Shown here: positions 10,652 to 22,079 of the stretch, in pieces
Layout: every line of letters starts with the position of its first letter
How positions within the stretch are numbered: position 1 is the first letter of the stretch
From: Sacculina carcini
Lineage: Eukaryota; Arthropoda; Thecostraca; Sacculinidae
Reading direction: 5' to 3'
DNA: 64,000 bases
Assembly: GCA_916048095.2 (NCBI GenBank)
Contig: OU696587.1
Span: forward strand, 4,118,493-4,182,492
Made by a program: the position numbers and the translations under genes
The notes under the pieces: model-generated
Databases searched by the model: none
What the model saw: the letters and a program-made list of their open reading frames with translations, nothing else
What the model was told of the DNA's origin: nothing

Positions 10652-11314
10652 TCATGAATTAACACAATATAAGCCCAGTCTGTCACGGATAGATTTTGTC
10701 TCCCTGATGCGATTGGCTCTTCCCCGGGCCCAGACAGCCACGATGTCCGTTGTATCCTCTCCAGATGGTGTGTACTTGGGGGCGTACACGATTTCTCCAA
10801 GACATGATGGTCTCCAACACACAGCAAACCACTTCTGTCGTCGAATCAAGTGCAGATGAACACTGACAAGTGGGAGTTCCAGGAATTCAGACCCCAATAC
10901 GGCCACCATTGAGAGTAGCTTCCTCATAGGATGCAGTCTTGCTAGGATCAATCGTTTGCGCCCCTGCTGGGCAATGCTGCTCCCATGAGCAGCCTGGGTC
11001 CCCATCTCCTCCCGTGTCATAATTCGAAGGAATGTCTTCACTCGTTTTAGTCGGTTTATGAATCCGGAATAGGGGTCTTCCAGCAGGCCGCCATCTGACA
11101 GATACGATCGTGCAACACGATCTAAGCTGTTCATACAGAGGTCACGAGTTTTGTTGTAGACCATTGTGGAGGTCTCAGACGGCTGATCATGAGATGATAC
11201 TAGCAAGTGCTGACCCACCTTCGGCTTCATCACTTGACTCACGTCAAAAATGTCATCACCGAAAATGCCGATCTCAATCATGGACTCGGTTATTGAGGAC
11301 CTCCGGCACCACAC
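10652..11314 (-). CDS. Unidentified ORF, 220 residues
   Basis: I do not recognise this protein. The minus-strand frame is open for 220 codons. It has a mixed globular composition with charged stretches (INRLKRVKTFLRIMTREEMG; VWARGRANRIRETKSIRDR) and no low-complexity bias. No zinc fingers, transmembrane segments or polymerase motifs are visible. A second open frame on the same strand (11,351-11,740) ends 37 bases upstream and could be the same gene interrupted by a stop or an intron. It lies between a Penelope fragment and a LINE scrap, so a mobile or viral origin is as likely as a host exon. Confidence 0.35.
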   Translation of the reverse strand: MWCRRSSITESMIEIGIFGDDIFDVSQVMKPKVGQHLLVSSHDQPSETSTMVYNKTRDLCMNSLDRVARSYLSDGGLLEDPYSGFINRLKRVKTFLRIMTREEMGTQAAHGSSIAQQGRKRLILARLHPMRKLLSMVAVLGSEFLELPLVSVHLHLIRRQKWFAVCWRPSCLGEIVYAPKYTPSGEDTTDIVAVWARGRANRIRETKSIRDRLGLYCVNS

Positions 11315-11350
11315 AGGTCTACCCGGGTACAGACTCTTTAGTGGGCAACC

Positions 11351-11740
11351 TTATTGAGTCATCACCAGATCCTTCTCGTGGGGGATAGGAGTCTGTTGGT
11401 GTTCAGTGCATCTGATGGTCTCAGTTCGGTTGACGTTCAAGGCCCACATGTCAGAAGTGCAGTATGTCGGTTCGGAGTTCTCGTCGACAACAGTGCCTGC
11501 CGGCATCACCACAGTTTCCTCCGGAGACCCTAGGAGCAGGTGAAGCAGCGCGGCCGCCCACTCTTGGTGCGCATCACCCACGGTTATCACGCGTTCTATG
11601 GCATGAGGGAGAGGCAAAACCAAGAGATCCTGAGTGAAATCGCTGTGCCGCCCAACGATCTTCAGATGTCCTGCGTACTTGTGCGACCTGGGCCACTTGA
11701 GTCTATAACTGTCACTGATTGGAAGAAAACAGCATTGCAA
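11351..11740 (-). CDS. Unidentified ORF, 129 residues
   Basis: Open minus-strand frame upstream of the 220-residue ORF; it contains LPHAIERVITVGDAHQEWAA and SPEETVVMPAGTVVDE. The first residues near 11,700 run into the LINE scrap, so the start is uncertain. No family is recognised. The 37-base gap to the next frame, with one stop, suggests the two may once have been one reading frame. Confidence 0.3.
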   Translation of the reverse strand: MQCCFLPISDSYRLKWPRSHKYAGHLKIVGRHSDFTQDLLVLPLPHAIERVITVGDAHQEWAAALLHLLLGSPEETVVMPAGTVVDENSEPTYCTSDMWALNVNRTETIRCTEHQQTPIPHEKDLVMTQ

Positions 11741-11905
11741 AGTGAAGTTAAGACTGATTCAGTAGAATGAGAGGAACGGAAACCGGATTGACAAGGATCA
11801 AGGAATTGGCATATGTAAGGTGAGAGTTGAAGTAAAATGGCGCGCTCAATAAGCTTAGAAGGGAGACTGAGGAGTGAGATAGGACGGTAATTGCTATAGA
11901 CGCTA
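11740..11905 (-). pseudogene. LINE reverse transcriptase scrap (CR1/L2-like)
   Basis: Minus-strand residues NYRPISLLSLPSKLIERAI and FLDPCQSGFRSSHSTESVL correspond to NYRPISMLALPSKLLEHAI and FLDPCQSGFMSNHSTETLL of the complete LINE at 57.1-59.9 kb. Only this part of the RT palm is present. It abuts hAT sequence at about 11,906. Confidence 0.8.
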
Positions 11906-13330
11906 ACAGTCATAGGGTCGTGGTGATGACTTGTTTGTTGGAGAAAACGCGTTAGCATATGTTGAATTCCATCGTTTCTACATCCTGGATAAGCTTCCTT
12001 ACTGGAAGGTAGTGTTGTTGTAGGGCGCTTAGTCTATCGGACGCCTTCACACTGTGGTGAAAATATGCAACAATTTTGTTCACCTTGTTTTGTAGCACTG
12101 TTATTTCTTTTGAATTTATTAATGCATGCCACACAGCTAAGTTTATTGTGTGCACAAAGCACGGTGTGTGCCGCACTTTCAGTGCATTCACGGCAGAGGC
12201 CATGTTTGCCGCGTTGTCCGTTACAACGGTGCACACCTTGTTCATGATATTCCTCTATGTGCATATTCTCTTCATCTGTTCAGATATTTGTTCTGCAGTA
12301 TGCGCATCGCTCATTCTACTTGTCTCCAGCACCACAGACTTCAATGCCCAATCAGATGTGATGAAGTGAGCAGTAACCGTTAGAAACCCTTTGGTTGTTC
12401 GCGATGTCCAAATATCCGCTGTTAGCCCGACAGCGTGGATGTTATCCAGGTCTGATTTGACCTTATTCACTTCCTCTGTGTAAAGATTGTGCAGCAATGT
12501 TCGCGTCAGTTCTAGGCGGCTATGGAGCTCATACTGGCAATATAGAGCCGCGACAAAACGCCTAAAACCTTTGTCATCGACCATAGAGAAGGACTGAAGG
12601 TCTTGGACGATCATCTGTATTAGGAGCTTATCAAGCTGTTTTTTCGGTTAATCCGCCCTGTATTCTTTCCTCTTGTTGATTATGCTGATCAAAGTAGGCT
12701 GTTGTAGAGTTTTTTTCTGTGCATTTGCTTGCTCCTCAATAGCTTTACTGTGTTCTTCCGCATATTGGATTGGATGCCTGCTTCGGAGATGCTTGCTCAA
12801 ACTCGTACTGCTACAGTATTTTAAATGCTTCTTACAGACGAGACACACAACTTTATCAGTACCAATATTCTCCGTCAGGTTCCAAACAGAACTACTGTTT
12901 ATTTTTCCTATCATGTGTAAAGGGTATAAGTCTATATCACATAAACAATGTTGATTTTCAGCGTTGTGTATGGTGCAGCGAGCAGATTAAGTGGTGTTAA
13001 ATTGAAAAATATGTGTGATAAAACGGAAAATGGCAGCGTGACAAGAGGACAAGTGAGGACAAATACAGAGTACAAATGTCACTCGTCCAATGATATCAAA
13101 TAGTTCGGCTTGTCGAGCAGTTGCTTGAGTTTTTCGGACATGCAGTACGGACTTTCAGCGGAGCCGTCATTTCTCTCAATATCCTCAGAGTAAAACGAAC
13201 AAATCACTTCTAATGGATTTATGGAAAGACTGGTAAAATAGTATGCATACTATATTCAAAACACTATCACCGAAAACCTTACGGAAAACTACAGTAAAAC
13301 CAAAGTAAAAACGTGATATTATTAGAATGT
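11906..13330 (-). pseudogene. hAT transposase copy 1, N-terminal two thirds
   Basis: On the minus strand three frames follow in hAT order. 12,648-12,914 holds a BED zinc finger (VVCLVCKKHLKYCSS, then KHLRSRH). 12,255-12,614 holds the region with VGLTADIWTSRTTKGFLTVT. 11,952-12,245 holds the catalytic block with VCTVVTDNAANMASAVN and CFVHTINLAV. These match ZBED-type hAT transposases, which cut and paste DNA. The D of TADIWTS and of VVTDNAANM correspond to catalytic aspartates. The C-terminal dimerisation region is missing because the copy ends against a LINE scrap at 11,906. Frames are separated by stops, so it is inactive. Confidence 0.85.
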
Positions 13331-13800
13331 TAGGCTATGTTACAGTTACCCCTAAGAGTATGTCGCTATGATACTTCGCTTCTATGATGATCGCTACTCC
13401 GCTTGCACCGGTGTTTGTCGGTAGCCGATAGGCTCTCGTAGTGCTTGGCCCGGATGAGGACGCCTTCGATCTCGTAGGTGTCTCGTTGTTTAGCCGGGTT
13501 TTGGTATCTTGCAGGTGCCGTTGTAACTTGTCAATCCACTGTTGTTGGCAATGTGGACGGCAGACTCTCGTTGTCTCGTTGTTGAGCTTACGGTCTGAAC
13601 TCTCTAGGTCTCTAGGTCTGAACTGAATACACATATAAAATAACATCAAAATGTAAAACAATAAACATACACAATACACATATCAAAACATACCAAAATG
13701 CAAAACAATCGACCTCAAAATATCTATCATAAAACATCAAAATGCAAAACAATTAACATAAAAGTAGCTATCAAAAACATATAAAAATGCAAAAGAATGA
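13330..13800. repeat. Segment Z, copy 1, between hAT copies
   Basis: This segment recurs at 17,070-17,830. The shared part begins GTATGTCGCTATGATACTTCGCT and includes AGGACGCCTTCGATCTCGTAGGTG. A minus-strand frame in it is unrecognised. It lies upstream of the 5' end of hAT copy 1 and downstream of the 3' end of copy 2, so it is the linker of a tandem array. Confidence 0.6.
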
Positions 13801-13824
13801 GCAGCAAAACATCGATAAAAACAC

Positions 13825-16800
13825 TTATATAACGGCCAGTCCATGCTTTTTGTTTAAAAACAAAACCATGTTTACATGTTTGTTGTTCAAACAACTACGT
13901 TTTTGCGACACCAGTTCGCCTGCATTGGAAAAAAGCCTTTCAGGAACCGAGGATGCAGGCGAGCACAGAAACTTTTTTGCTTCGTTTCTTAATGATGGAA
14001 AAACTGCTGATTGTTTTTCCAAAACTGTTGATTGTCTTCTACTCTAGAGATGGGTGGCTCCTCGAGATATCTTCTCATCTCTATGTGAGAGGCGGATACT
14101 GGTCTATTACTAGACTCTTGATTTGCAATTTGCACGTTGTCATACAATTTTGCCCATATTGATTTTTTCGGCCTGCAGTGGCGGATGCTGCAGATGAACG
14201 GTCTGGAATTGTGTTGTGGTACTGCTTCTTCAGTGTATCTAAGATTGCAAATAATTCTCCCCTCTGTCCTCTTTGCATATGATTGGTCGGCAAAAGATTT
14301 TTAAACGGGGATCCAGTATGCTGGCAGCACTCACCATGAAGCTTGTTTCTAATGTCAGAAATCTTAATGACATTTTCTCTCGTAGCTGTTTTCCGAGGCC
14401 AAACGTTTTGTACAGAATTTGCGTTTCTGTATAGGTGTTCATGTAATCTTGCAACCCTCTCACTACGTTTAATATATTTGATTTGCATGTGAGCCTTTCT
14501 GTTGACATTTTTCTTGTCGTGTCCTCAAATGACTCGAGAACAGTTACGGCCAAGAGTGTCTTATTCTCCTTTGTTCAGACATATCTCTGATTTTCCTAAC
14601 AGACAGGGTTGCGGTGATGAGTTCTGTTTGTTGGAGAAAACGCGTTAGCATGTGATATGTTGAATTCTATCGTGTTTCCACATCTTGGATAAGCTTCCTT
14701 ACTGGAAGGCCGTGTTGTTGTACGGCGCTTAGTCTATCGGACGCCTTCACACTGTGGTGATAATATGCAACAATTTTCTCCACCTTGTTTTGTAGCAATG
14801 TTATTTCTTTTGAATTTATTAGTGCATGCCGCACAGCTAAGTTTATTGTGTGCACAAAGCACGGTGTGTGCCGCACTTTCAGTGCATTCACGGCAGAGAC
14901 CATGTTTGCCGCGTTGTCCGTTACAACGTAGCACACCTTGTTCATGCTATTCCACTATGTGCATATTGTCGAATAATGAAAACTCCAACGGTAGATGGCG
15001 TTAGTTTCAACGGGTGGATCACAACGGGTGAATGAACTTGAACTTGACCAATGAATGTACATTCACACTCGCCCACACAATTTTTTCTACAACTGTATCT
15101 AGGTTATGGTTGTTAAAGCAATGCGAAGTACTAAACCTGATTCCGTGGTCATAGAGCTGTTGCAAAACGTGAAACAGAGCAATTTCCCTTTGCATACCTA
15201 CAGTGGAAAACTCTCTGAACTCAAAACATTTTTTACAGTTAAATAAGACAACATGACAATATTTACAACGATATCGCTAGGATGCAGTAAAAGTCCTCTA
15301 TCAATACCTTTAACATAGGAAAAGTGTTCGGCTGACAATGTTTCATTTTTGTTAGTTAAATACTTTTACACGAATCACAGTGTTGTTTTTTAAACAATAC
15401 GAGCAATAACCGGCTACATAAACAATGACAGGGAGATATTTTTGACAATTTTCGATATCTGCACTACAAATATAAATAATAAAACCTTCGGCTGCCTGTT
15501 TTAATCTATCCGGGTGGTATTGTGGTGAGCATGTAACGTCTTTTAGTGTGATACTACCTATGAGCACGGGCAATTTTAAGTCAATCAATGACCTAACCCT
15601 GATTTTTTTCGCACTCGAACCATTGACGATTGGAAATGTTATAAGTGCAACCTGACAACCTCCTGTACTGAACCAACCCCTCCTCGATATCCGCCACGTG
15701 ATATCCACAATCCTCGTCAGCACCTTGCGAACACTAGGGATAATTCCAAGCCAGCAAATACAAGACGCTTAAGCCCACACATACTGAAACGAATCTCACT
15801 GCAATGATATAACCGTACCGCAAGTGAATTAAGTGAAACCTATAATATAAGCATTACAAAAACGTTATCCAGCTAGACGAAAATCGATTCCCAAACACTA
15901 AACTGTGCAAACATCAGTTGACGTTAATATCAATATAGTGATACCTTATTTAACATTAACATTTAATTAATACAAAATTCATGATATTCCACTATGTGCA
16001 TGTTCTCCTCATCTGTTCAGATATTTTTTCTGCAGTATGCGCATCGCTCATTCTACTTGTCTCCAGCACCACAGACTTCAATGCCCAATCAGCTGTGATG
16101 AAGTGAGCAGTAACCGTTAGAAACCCTTTGGTTGTTCGCGATGTCCAAATATCCGCTGTTAGCCCGACAGCGTGGATGTTATCCAGGTCTGATTTGACCT
16201 TATTCACTTCCTCTGTGTAAAGATTGTGCTGCAATGTTCGCGTCAGCTCTAGGCGACTATGGAGCTCATACTGGCAATATAGAGCCGCGACAAAACGCCT
16301 AAAACCTTTGTCATCGACCACAGAGAAGGACTGAAGGTCTTGGACGATCATCTGTATTAGGAGCTTATCAAGCTATTTTTTCGGTTAATCCGCGTATTCT
16401 TTCCTCTTGTTGATTATGCTGATCAACGTAGGCTGTTGTAGAGTTTTTTTCTGTGCATTTGCTTGCTCCTCAATAGCTTTACTGTGTTCTTCCGCATATT
16501 GGATTGGATGCCTGCTTCGGAGATGCTTGCTCAAACTCGTACTGCTACAGTACTTTAAATACTTCTTACAGACGAGACACAACTTTATTAGTACTAATTT
16601 TCTCCATCAGGTTCCAAACAGAACTACTTTTTATTTTTCCTATCATGTGTAAAGGGTATAAGTCTATATCACATAAACAATGTTGATTTTCAGCAGTGTT
16701 TATGGTGCAGCGAGCAGATTAAGTGGTGTTAAATTGAAAAATATGTGTGATAAAACGGAAAATGGCAGTGTGACAAGAGGACAAATGAGGACAAATACAG

Positions 16801-17060
16801 AGTACAAATGTCACTCGTCCAATGTTATCAAATAGTTCGGCTTGTCGTGCAGTTGCTTGAGTTTTTCGGACATGCAGTACGGACTTTCAGCGTAGCCGTC
16901 ATTTCTCTCAGTATCCTCAGACTAAAACGAACAAATTACTTCTAATGGATTTATGGAAAGACTGGTAAAATAGTATGCATAATATATTCAAAACACTATC
17001 ACCGGAAACATAACGGAAAACTACAGTAAAACCAAAGTAAAAACGTGATATTATTAGAAT
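13825..17060 (-). mobile_element. hAT copy 2, nearly full, split by a P-like insertion
   Basis: The minus strand carries, from 5' to 3': a BED finger (16,385-16,582), the TADIWTS block (15,992-16,351), a P-like insertion (14,967-15,977), the VVTDNAANM block (14,667-14,945), the middle region with SFMVSAASILDPRLK (14,239-14,553), and the C-terminal dimerisation domain with SSVPERLFSNAGELVSQKRSCL (13,825-14,022). All hAT parts are present in the right order, so this was a complete transposase gene. Stops and frameshifts between blocks show it is dead. Terminal inverted repeats were not identified. Confidence 0.85.
14967..15977 (-). pseudogene. P-element-like transposase fragment inside hAT copy 2
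   Basis: The minus-strand frame at 15,352-15,723 contains IRVRSLIDLKLPVLIGSI and AEGFIIYICSADIENC, which align with IRVRSVTDLRLLIANNHVDF and RKFIITVIYIITGGYFC of the P-type ORF at 31.8-33.3 kb. It replaces nothing in the hAT: 24 bases of hAT sequence (TTCATGMTATTCCACTATGT and four more) are present on both sides, at 14,941-14,964 and 15,978-16,001, with one difference. Such a long flanking duplication is not the 8 bp usual for P elements. The THAP domain and the N-terminal half are missing. Confidence 0.75.
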
Positions 17061-17830
17061 GTTAGGCTATGTTACAGTTACCCCTAAGAGTATGTCGCTA
17101 TGATACTTCGCTATTATGATGATCGCTACTTCGCTTGCACCAGTGTTTGTCGGTAGCCGATAGGCTCTCGTAGTGCTTGGCCCGGATAAGGACGCCTTCG
17201 ATCTCGTAGGTGTTTTGTTTGGTTAGCCGGGTTTTGGTATCTTGCAGGTGCCGTTGTAACTTGCCAATCCACTGTTGTTGGCAATGTGGACGGCAGACTC
17301 TCGTTGTCGTCGTTGTCTGGTTTTGGTGCGTCTTCGGCTTCTTGGTCCTCCACGTCAATGTCAGCCGAGGCGGCTACTGCCTGCACCACTTGGTGTAGTG
17401 ATGGTGTTGTTCCCACGCTTTGATCACAGCTACGCTGTGGGGCGACACGTTGTTGCAGATCCTCCACGGCTCGAATCAGGGGTAGTTCCCACGCTGTGGG
17501 TGTCAATAGTTTCTTGCTTCGTGTCCGCGGCGGCGTGGTGAGGTGTAGAATGGGCCCGTGCAATTTTATCTATACTTGCGGGCTTTCTGGCTGTTGAGTT
17601 TGAGTAGATGTGTGCTCTGCCTGAGTGTTGTCCATGTTGGGGTGCGGCCCTTCACGGCGTGCAGCCACTACGTGTTAATTCACGGGTGATTAGCGTGTCT
17701 CTGCGGAGCTTACGGTCTGAACTCTGAGCGTGTTGAAGCCCGACTGTGTTGAGGCAAACACAATACACATAAAATAACATCGAAATGCAAAACAATAAAC
17801 ATACAATACTTAATATTAGTTATAAAAAGT
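17060..17830. repeat. Segment Z, copy 2
   Basis: Second copy of the linker found at 13,330-13,800, longer here. A minus-strand frame of 145 codons (17,126-17,563) is rich in charged and proline residues (EDQEAEDAPKPDNDDNES) and ends in the part shared with copy 1. It resembles no family I know. Confidence 0.5.
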
Positions 17831-17849
17831 TATAGTTATTATATTTAGT

Positions 17850-18151
17850 TTATAAAAAAAACTTATAAAACGACCGGTCCATATATTTGTTTAAAAACAA
17901 AACCATGTTTACATGTTTGTTGTTCAAACAACTACGTTTTTGGGACACCAGTTCGCCTGCATTGGAAAAAAGTCTTTCAGGAACCGAGGATGCAGGCGAG
18001 CACAGAAACTTTTTTGCTTCATTTTTTAATGATGGAAAAACTACTGATTGTTTTTCCACCATTCTAGGGGGTCTTCTTCTCTAGAGATGGGTGGCTCCTC
18101 GAGATATCTTCTCATATCTATATGAGAGGCGAATAATTTTCTATTACTATA
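17850..18151 (-). pseudogene. hAT copy 3, C-terminal part
   Basis: The dimerisation domain (SSVPERLFSNAGELVSQKRSCL) on the minus strand, near identical to copy 2. The hAT sequence breaks at about 18,150 within CTATTACTA, where the TIR of element X begins, and resumes at 22,166 beyond it. Confidence 0.85.
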
Positions 18152-18639
18152 TCAATTACAAGTCAATTTGGCAAAAGTGAAAATCAATTTTATTATTCTT
18201 ACAACTTGAGGTGGTAGTCGCATTGATAACACTGGGCAACAATTTTTTACTTTTTGAATGTTGTCTAGATTTCTACAACTGATTTAGGACATATTTGTAC
18301 TGCTGAATCCGGAAATGGCATCCATTTCTCTCCATCAGGCCAGGTTCTTGTGCTAAGTTAATATGAGAAAACATCTTGTGACAAAATCAATTACAATTTT
18401 GTATCATTATCAGCTGATTTTTATCAATACGTATCATTCTAAATATGATTTAAGAGGAAAATAGTTTTTTCAACAACATATATTGATTACCTGATAGAGA
18501 CATTGATTACTGTAAACTGAGTGATGGTCATTAATAAAGGTAAGTACATGAGAAATGCATGTTGTTTCACCATTTTACAAACTTCAGGACTTTAACTTCC
18601 ATTTCTTCGAACTCTTGGAATGTTGAGTGGCAGGAAGGT

Positions 18640-19390
18640 CTCTCTTCTGATTCAAACATTATTCAGCCATCATGACTGCGTCCCAGCGACACTGATACCT
18701 GGTATCTATCTCTTTCATGTCCTGGTGGAATATCTCCCCTGCTTGTCACTGATTAAGCCTCGGTTCTCAGGAAACCGGTCCATATGTGAAAATAGGTAGT
18801 GCATCTTGACGCTCATGTTGCAGCCCTGGTTTCTGAAAGCAATCAGCACGTTGTTGACAAGTTCTCTGTAGTTTCTGGACTTATTGTTGTCAAGAAAGTT
18901 TCACGCTTCCATGCTTCCAGTTCCACTTAGTTCATTGGGTTTTTGAACTCTGGATTTCTGATGAGTTGACGGATCTGAGCACCGTCAAAGATGCCAGCTT
19001 TCAACTAATCCACGGTCAATCCTGGAAAGCCTGGCACAAACGAAGCAGTCACCATTCTTGTCCACAGCTTTGGTGAACTGCTTGATTAAGCCGAGTTTTA
19101 TGTGCAGCGATGGTAAGAATATTCTGTATCTGTCTACCAGAGGGTCGTTGATGAAGTTCATTTCTTTGCAAGCACCCCCGCACAGGCCAGTCCTTCTTCG
19201 TGTAATACTGATCACGGTTCCTACTATGCCACATCCACAGACAGAATGGGTACTTGGTGAAGCCAGATTGTTGTCCCAACAAAACGTTCACCATGTTGAA
19301 GTCAACACAAATAAGCCACTTATCCAGCCAATGCCTTTGCAAAAAATCATATTTGATCACTTGACCGATTAAGGGCTGACTAAATTTTGA
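18640..19390 (-). pseudogene. Relic of an uncharacterised multi-copy invertebrate ORF family
   Basis: Minus-strand frames give WLICVDFNMVNVLLGQQSGF and TKYPFCLWMWHSRNRDQYYT, then FINDPLVDRYRIFLPSLHIK and LGLIKQFTKAVDKNGDCF, then NYRELVNNVLIAFRNQGCNM and HYLFSHMDRFPENRG. From memory this motif order (LLG-QGGFTKYPC, LPPLHIKLGL, FLGN-K, HFLHSHLDFFP) belongs to a family of uncharacterised proteins found in many copies in arthropod, hydra and other genomes. The frame changes at least twice, so it is a pseudogene. Its function is unknown to me. Because it lies between the TIRs of X, it may be the coding gene of that element. Confidence 0.55.
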
Positions 19391-19399
19391 TACACCAGC

Positions 19400-20761
19400 T
19401 GTATGCTTTACCGCACCAATTTTTTACTATTTTCAGTTTTTATGACTTCAAACTGATCCCTTTTCGACATAATCACCAAGAACTATCGCACCTGAATACT
19501 TCTTGTCATTAAAATAGTTATTTCCATTCAAAGCAATTATTCGATACGGCATTTTACCCCCACCAACTTCTTCTAGAATGCTTCACACGTGCGTATATAT
19601 AAACAAAAACGTCAAAAACATGTGGCCACAGCTCAAAAACTTTAAATGAAAACTTGAAAACTTGAAACTTGAAATGTATTATATTCTTATAATATATTCT
19701 TATATTATATTCTTATATTCTTATATTCTTTTATTATATTATTATACTCATGCAAATGATATCAATTAATGTTTTCTTATGTTTAAGAATATATATAATT
19801 TAAGAAGCTGTCATGTAGGGATCTATTTTTGAGGAAGTCCATAATATTTGCATCAAAATGATCTTTTAAGTGATTGTGCTTAGCTACGATTCAAGGTTAA
19901 TAATAATATAAACTCTATAGAATATTTGCGGTAATTAATTGATTTAAGCTCAAGTAGCTGACAGGAGAAATTCGTGTTTAGCAACAAACCTGCCACCGCA
20001 GGTCCAATATGCAGTGTGTTAATGAATTCAACAAAAACAAAGATTCGCACAATAAACACGTGAATACGACGACGCTACGGCACGACACAACACAACTCCA
20101 CGAACACCATTCTCGCTCGCCAAATGCCCCGAAACATGAAACACTTCAGCGTTCGACCGTTGTGTGCATCACTCATTCAAATGCAGCCAAATCGCGCGCC
20201 TCTGCTTGAAATGCGTCATATGCACGCGCGCACACACTATGCTATCCTCCCATTAAGACACCGCCTTTCCGCGACCTGCAAACTTTACGCATAAAAACGA
20301 CACTGCAAGCACAATATTAATCCTGTCATCGGCAAAGATTTTGTCTGCATCTCCCAAGTCTAAATGCTAACAATTCCACGGCTTCTCTTAATTTGATAGT
20401 AAATGAAATTTGATATACAATTTAACATGATGTAATTGTCTGCAATGATGCCGTCCAGGTCTTCATACAGGCGCAGCGAGATATGAAGGGATCCATGTAT
20501 GGATAAAATGCTGTTTGCATTGAGTGGCCGGAGCAGCGTAAGTGACGGAATGTTTAGAAATATTAAAAATGTAAAGCAATATTCAACTCCACATCCGCAT
20601 TTGTTCATCAATTACCAAGCTGTTTTACCAATTAACATTAAACTAACATTCATTCATGGACACATATATTATCAGAACAGCAACAAATATACAACAACAT
20701 GAATCTTGACAACAATAATTATTGCATCAACATAAAGACAAGAACGATGTAAAGGTTGAGA
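19400..20761. other. AT-rich interior of element X, no gene seen
   Basis: Includes a run of ATATTCTTAT-type repeats at about 19,675-19,750. No coding homology is recognised. The short frames at 20,009-20,702 look random. Confidence 0.5.
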
Positions 20762-22079
20762 TAGACGCATTCTATTTACACATTTGCAACCATATAACTA
20801 TATAAAATGCAAGAGCAGAAATCAAACAATCTCATGTAGGTCTTCCCCTCTGGCCGCTGCACCATAATATAATTTTACTCTGGAGGTGAATGCCATGAGG
20901 TTCTGCGTAGTAAATTTCTCCATGGCTGAGAGAGCCTCATTTTCCAAAGTCTTAGTCTGGCTCGCATCTCAACCAAGGTTGTGCCAGCTTGGCCTCTCCT
21001 CGTAGCCGATATTTCCGGAATGACTCTGCGGAGTTCTTCTTTGACAGATGATTTGAAGGAGCTCCACAGAAGTTCAATCGGGTTCAGTAAGTATGACTAC
21101 GGTGCCAGCCTCAGCAACCTTTATCTGGCTGAATCACTGACTCAACGGAGGAATGTGCCGGTGCGTTGTCAAATATAAAAGTAGGCTTGTAAACACCGTC
21201 GGCTATACACTGGTCAACGAGCTGCCTGAACCAGGCGTTGGCATCTGCTGCCTTGAAAGATCCCCTGCGTGTCTCAAATCTCAACACGCCAGTGCTAGTC
21301 ATGGCTCCAATACAGTGTATATTACAGCCGTTTGTTGATTTGGTCACCACTTCTGCCCTTGTACCGATCCCCGATCTTCCCTCGCGACGCCTAAAAACAA
21401 GTTGAAATTCGTCTCATCGATGTATATGAGCGTCCTTCCTTGTGAACGCTCTTGAAATAATTTATTAATGTACACTTTTCTGCTTTCTTTTACTTCTGCA
21501 CGGTTCATATTTTGTGTGCAGGGCCTCACATCCTTCAGAGTTATCAACTCTCCGTCCAGCCAATTTTTTATTGTATTAATGCACACTTGTACATTGAACT
21601 CTGTCTGGATCATGTCTTTCAGCTCGTGCAACGTGATCGACGGATTCTCCTTGATCGTGGACAAAATGTTCTCAATCATTTCTGGAGTTTTCATTGACTT
21701 TGAACCACCTTTTGGTTTTAATTAAATTGTTCCTTTATCAAACACTTATACGCTGTGCTACTGTTGACTCCCAATGAGTGGGCCACATCCTTCCAATTTT
21801 GCCCTTTTTTGTGCGCCTTGACCACGCGTGCTCTGTCGGCCGCACTTATTTTGTTATAATTCATATCTCAACTTTTAATTTCAAATATTGAATGCAATTA
21901 CAATTAACAAATTAATCTAACACACACTAACAACCGTGAAACTACTATACTTGCTACACTAATTGGACGCGTTGAATATTGTATTCTGACTAAAGCAGAA
22001 ATACAAGAACTCTTATAAATCGTATTAATCGATCGTTAAATACCGATGCGTATATCAACTTATTAATACAATGCGTCTA
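20762..22079 (-). mobile_element. Tc1/mariner-like transposon, complete but mutated
   Basis: The element is bounded by TA on both sides. Its ends are GACGCATTCTATTTACA on the left and the inverse of GACGCATTGTATTAATAA on the right, imperfect TIRs of about 16 bp. Its length, about 1.32 kb, is the standard size for the family. The transposase gene lies on the minus strand inside. It is inserted at the inner edge of the right TIR of element X. Confidence 0.85.
20850..21863 (-). pseudogene. Tc1/mariner-like transposase
   Basis: On the minus strand a start ATG at 21,861-21,863 opens a helix-turn-helix (ADRARVVKAHKKGQNWKDVA, then HSLGVNSSTAYKCL). After a frameshift near 21,720 the frame continues (KTPEMIENILSTIKE) to the catalytic region: the first D in LIYIDETNFN, the second in TFIFDNAPAH, and an E in LNPIELLWSSFK near 21,073. 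These make the DDE triad of the IS630/Tc1/mariner superfamily, which cuts at TIRs and inserts at TA. Further frameshifts lie near 21,360 and 21,110. All catalytic residues are still readable, so the copy is damaged but not old. Confidence 0.85.

Noticed and set aside
17126-17563. 145-codon ORF in segment Z as a real gene
   Set aside because: Only its C-terminal part recurs in the other Z copy, where the frame is broken; no domain is recognised.
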